DNA from: Candidatus Heimdallarchaeota archaeon
GTDB lineage: Archaea; Asgardarchaeota; Heimdallarchaeia; Heimdallarchaeales; Kariarchaeaceae
Direction of reading: 5' to 3'
Length of the DNA: 14,531 nucleotides
NCBI GenBank assembly: GCA_027016475.1
Contig: JALUTL010000254.1
Span: forward strand, 644-15,174
This document shows, piece by piece, positions 14,530-14,531 of this stretch. The number at the start of each line of letters is the position of its first letter. The first letter of the stretch is position 1. A program made the translations under genes and the position numbers. The notes under the pieces are model-generated. The model had not been told where the DNA came from. It searched no databases and saw nothing but the letters and a program-made list of their open reading frames with translations.

Positions 14530-14531
14530 TG

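Larger units (their letters stand above)
14212..14531. repeat. Diverged direct repeat, right copy
   Basis: Partner of 13074-13380. It carries the open 3' end of the unknown gene and the dead 5' fragment of the MFS gene. It runs to the window edge, so its true right boundary is unknown. Confidence 0.8.

Overview
The window is AT-rich and reads as archaeal chromosome. Most genes that head a transcription unit have a TATA-like box centred about 20-30 bases before the start codon and no Shine-Dalgarno sequence, which fits leaderless archaeal mRNAs. A coenzyme F420:NADP oxidoreductase and a family-4 uracil-DNA glycosylase ending in a PCNA-binding (PIP) motif point the same way. An Asgard/Heimdallarchaeia-like or other F420-using mesophilic archaeon is possible, but the lineage is inferred and I cannot fix it from this sequence alone.

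Layout, left to right. (1) 3-1582, plus strand: the 3' three quarters of a type II branched-chain aminotransferase, followed two bases later by an SfsA-family protein. (2) 1569-5147, minus strand: a two-domain GNAT-like acetyltransferase, a short-chain dehydrogenase, the uracil-DNA glycosylase and an AEC-family (auxin-efflux-carrier type) permease. (3) 5223-7214, plus strand: a large two-TM chemoreceptor-like protein, divergent from the permease. (4) 7209-8712, minus strand: a small Sel1-like repeat protein and an M24 (Xaa-Pro type) metallopeptidase. (5) 8814-11938, plus strand: an SDR39U1/YfcH-type epimerase-like protein, an unrecognised two-TM protein with helical and beta-rich cytoplasmic regions, and the F420:NADP oxidoreductase. 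(6) 11974-14531, minus strand: an MFS transporter and a rearranged region.

The rearranged region is the most informative part. About 300 bp covering the 5' end of the MFS gene and the 3' end of the gene upstream of it is present twice, at about 13074-13380 and 14212-14531. The copies have decayed in opposite ways. The left copy keeps the MFS gene, but the upstream gene is dead. The right copy keeps the upstream reading frame, but the MFS gene is cut to about 30 frameshifted codons. Between them lies a Uma2 (DUF820) nuclease-like gene whose frame is broken at a run of eight A/T bases.

Most genes are metabolic or housekeeping singletons rather than one pathway. I see no CRISPR array, no tRNA or rRNA gene, no transposase, and no clear multi-gene defence or novel system. 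The best candidates for something undescribed are the 470-residue membrane protein at 9801-11213, the duplicated and reciprocally decayed MFS locus, and the PIP box on the glycosylase.
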